8,221 nt of DNA from an uncultured Lachnospiraceae bacterium (GTDB taxonomy: Bacteria > Bacillota > Clostridia > Lachnospirales > Lachnospiraceae), in contig CAMNQN010000152.1 of NCBI GenBank assembly GCA_946549155.1, forward strand, positions 1-8,221, given 5' to 3'. The notes below the pieces were generated by a model. It was given only the letters and a program-made list of their open reading frames with translations, was not told where the DNA came from and did not search any database. The position numbers and the translations under genes are program-made. Numbering within the stretch: the stretch's first letter is position 1; each line of letters begins with the position of its first letter. Shown piece after piece: positions 6,818 through 8,221 of this stretch.

Positions 6818-7792
6818 TTACTCCGTGTAAACAAATGCGCTCAGGTTTTCTACGTTGTCAGCAGTGATCGCTACGCAGGGGATCAGCTGTTTCTCTTCTT
6901 CCGGAGCCACACCGTTCTTCAGGTAATCATCCGCCTGTCTTACAGCGGTTTCCGTGATCAGAGCGATCTGCTGCAGGGCGGTACCTACCATGTTGCCGGA
7001 TTTGATGTAGTTCGCCGCTTCATCAGAACCATCCACGCCGATTACCTTGATATCATCGCGGCCAGCATCGATACAAGCCTGGATTGCGCCGCAGGCCATG
7101 GTGTCGTTTCCGCAGATGATACCGGTGATTTCCGGATTGGACTGAAGAATGGCTTCGGTCTTCTCATAGCCCTGGGTCTGATCCCAGTTCGCGGACTGCT
7201 GCGCTACCATTTCCAGATCCGGATACTCATCAATTACAGAGTGGAAGTTTTCGGAACGAACCTGACAGTTGGTGTCGGACTCAAGGCCAAGCAGCTCCGC
7301 ATATTTGCCTTCATAATTCATGGCCTCCACCCATGCCTCCGCGATGGCTGCCGCGCCCTGTGCGTTATCAGCCACCAGCTGTCCTACGCAAAGACCAGCC
7401 TGATTAATCTCACGGTCAACCATCCAGGTGGGGATACCCGCATCGTAAGCCTTCTGAACAGCCTCGATGGAAGCGTCCGCGCCGGCGTTGTCACAGATAA
7501 TAGCGGCTGCGCCGTCCGCGATGGCTGCCTCGAACATCTCCAGCTGCTTCGCGGCATCATCTCCGTGGGACTGGCATTTTACTTCATAGCCCAGCTCCTC
7601 GCCGGTGGCAGTCGCGATGTCCTGTACAGTTTTAAAATAGGGATTAGACGGATCGGGAGTGATGCAGTAAATAATGTTGCTTCCGCCGCCGGGAAGTAAT
7701 TCAGCCTCTTCCGCCATTGCCATGCCGCTGAAAGCTCCGCCCACCATAGCCACTGTCATCAGACCAGCCATAACTTTTTTCATGTTCATCAT
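6818..7792 (-). CDS. rbsB: Ribose-type ABC transporter substrate-binding protein
   Basis: The extracellular sugar receptor of the importer, 324 residues. A signal peptide covers residues 1-27 and probably ends at AMA before EE; it has no lipobox cysteine. The mature part is a two-lobe sugar-binding protein of the RbsB family. Compared with E. coli RbsB, the ribose contacts are kept as N50, Y52 (for Phe15), F53, D126, R127, R179, W203 (for Phe164), N229, D254 and Q274; the Phe214 position is V253. This favours D-ribose or a close aldopentose. Nine cysteines in the mature protein are unusual for an exported protein and fit an anaerobe. Start choice is open between two adjacent ATGs at 7792 and 7789: AAGGAGG (7798-7804) is five and eight bases away. 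As first gene after the promoter and before a terminator-like hairpin, it should be the most abundant product of the cluster. Confidence 0.94.
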   Translation of the reverse strand: MMNMKKVMAGLMTVAMVGGAFSGMAMAEEAELLPGGGSNIIYCITPDPSNPYFKTVQDIATATGEELGYEVKCQSHGDDAAKQLEMFEAAIADGAAAIICDNAGADASIEAVQKAYDAGIPTWMVDREINQAGLCVGQLVADNAQGAAAIAEAWVEAMNYEGKYAELLGLESDTNCQVRSENFHSVIDEYPDLEMVAQQSANWDQTQGYEKTEAILQSNPEITGIICGNDTMACGAIQACIDAGRDDIKVIGVDGSDEAANYIKSGNMVGTALQQIALITETAVRQADDYLKNGVAPEEEKQLIPCVAITADNVENLSAFVYTE

Positions 7793-7887
7793 TTTTTCCT
7801 CCTTAAAATTTATTCATCTCCGGCAGCCCCGAACCCCGCTTTTTACTTTTCCTGAAACGGTGTTCTATCTGTCCTTCGGTAATTCTC

Positions 7888-7915
7888 ATTATAAATGTTT
7901 ACATATTTTATTCAA
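7888..7915 (-). promoter_or_regulatory. Promoter of the rbsB-led operon
   Basis: On the minus strand, TTGAAT (7915-7910), a 16-base spacer, and TATAAT (7893-7888). The -10 box is perfect and the -35 box matches four of six consensus bases, in keeping with the main vegetative sigma factor. Transcription should begin near 7881. This is the only good promoter I see for the six co-directional genes downstream. Confidence 0.75.
7895..7904. promoter_or_regulatory. ATGTTTACAT palindrome inside the promoter spacer
   Basis: Four-base arms ATGT/ACAT around TT, between the -35 and -10 boxes. On the minus strand TGTAAACATTTA resembles a catabolite-response (cre) site of Firmicutes except that the central CG is CA. 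A protein bound here would block polymerase. It could be the site of the regulator, of a CcpA-like protein, or chance. Confidence 0.3.
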
Positions 7916-7959
7916 TAGTTTTTTACATTTTTTCAGTTCTCGTCTGTGCTTTTTGTATG

Positions 7960-7969
7960 ATTGAACAAT
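7960..7969. promoter_or_regulatory. ATTGAACAAT inverted repeat upstream of the promoter
   Basis: ATTG and CAAT arms around AA, about 45 bases upstream of the -35 box. It is a small dyad that could be a regulator site. The evidence is only its symmetry and location. Confidence 0.2.
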
Positions 7970-7982
7970 TTTTTATCGCTAT

Positions 7983-8005
7983 TTTATTGCAAATCGCACA
8001 ATAAA
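7983..8005. promoter_or_regulatory. TTTATTG-N9-CAATAAA inverted repeat
   Basis: Perfect 7-base arms at 7983-7989 and 7999-8005 with a nine-base centre, upstream of the operon promoter. It has the size and symmetry of an operator for a dimeric regulator. No binding protein can be assigned from sequence alone. Confidence 0.3.
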
Positions 8006-8035
8006 TCTTTGGGACTTTTTACTAAAATCCTGTCT

Positions 8036-8069
8036 TTTATATAAATTTTATTTACATTATTTATATAAA
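8036..8069. promoter_or_regulatory. Pair of TTTATATAAA palindromes
   Basis: Identical 10-base palindromes at 8036-8045 and 8060-8069, 24 bases apart from start to start. Both continue as ATTTT or TTTTT-type sequence, then TTTACAT or TTACAT. The same palindrome stands ahead of the regulator gene at 1364-1373. The shared position upstream of both transcription units suggests a binding site, but AT-rich bias could produce it. Confidence 0.3.
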
Positions 8070-8122
8070 TTTTTACATAAAAATTTCCGTTATATCAGAG
8101 GTTATTGTTCGGATTCCAATGC

Positions 8123-8221
8123 TCTTCGTGTTTGGTTAATTGTCAGGACGCAGGAAAAGACGGGGCCGGGCGGGCAGATGCCTCTGGAAAACTGCTCCGG
8201 ATACAAGAAACGCTAGGATAG
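8123..8221. repeat. Second copy of the palindromic element, cut by the window end
   Basis: Bases 8123-8156 match the reverse complement of 271-304 at 33 of 34 positions. After a diverged GC-rich stretch, 8184-8204 matches the reverse complement of 223-243 at 18 of 21 positions. So the same element begins here, in the opposite orientation to the copy at 66-304, and continues beyond the window. The outer end is almost unchanged while the part corresponding to the perfect stem has changed strongly. Confidence 0.8.

Larger units (their letters stand above)
7793..8122. other. AT-rich promoter and leader region without a gene
   Basis: About 330 bases with no plausible coding frame. From the gene outward it holds the rbsB ribosome-binding site, a leader of about 88 bases in which I recognise no riboswitch, the promoter, and then a run of short palindromes and near-repeats up to the second palindromic element. 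The AT content is far above that of the genes. Confidence 0.7.

Noticed and set aside
7793..7881. Riboswitch in the rbsB leader
   Set aside because: The leader of about 88 bases shows no recognisable aptamer motif or competing terminator stem.

Overview
The window holds one complete sugar-uptake and sugar-processing gene cluster, with every gene on the minus strand. It reads from right to left: rbsB-type binding protein (about 7792-6818), DUF2291 lipoprotein (6677-6090), RbsA-type double ATPase (6073-4535), RbsC-type permease (4514-3474), RbsD-type pyranase (3427-3026), an L-fucose/L-arabinose-isomerase-family enzyme (2905-1505), and a LacI-family regulator (1320-322). No tRNA, rRNA, CRISPR array, transposase or phage gene was seen.

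The organism is probably a low-to-middle-GC Firmicute, most likely an anaerobic Clostridium-class bacterium. The reasons are strong AAGGAGG ribosome-binding sites before nearly every gene, AT-rich intergenic DNA with TTGAAT/TATAAT-type promoters against more GC-rich genes, and an exported protein with nine cysteines. Genus cannot be settled from this sequence alone. A diderm Firmicute remains possible because the binding protein has no lipoprotein cysteine.

Region by region: 1-65 is AT-rich DNA without a gene. A long imperfect palindrome of about 240 bp (66-304) ends 17 bases after the regulator's stop codon. The regulator and its AT-rich promoter region follow (322-1504), then the isomerase and pyranase, the transporter, and a GC-rich hairpin with a T-run between the binding-protein gene and the rest. 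A 330-base AT-rich promoter region (7793-8122) contains a good promoter and several short palindromes. A second, diverged copy of the palindromic element starts at 8123 and runs off the window. The two copies face away from each other and bracket the cluster.

How the genes should work together: the binding protein captures a ribose-like sugar outside the membrane, RbsC and RbsA import it, the pyranase interconverts ring forms, and the isomerase turns the aldose into a ketose. The binding pocket keeps almost all residues known to hold D-ribose in Escherichia coli RbsB. No ribokinase or other sugar kinase is present in the window, so the usual ribose route is either completed elsewhere or the true substrate is a different aldose. 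The LacI-type protein probably controls the cluster; it lacks the usual hinge-helix segment of its family. The best candidates for something undescribed are the outward-facing palindromic elements and the kinase-free pairing of a ribose transporter with an isomerase.
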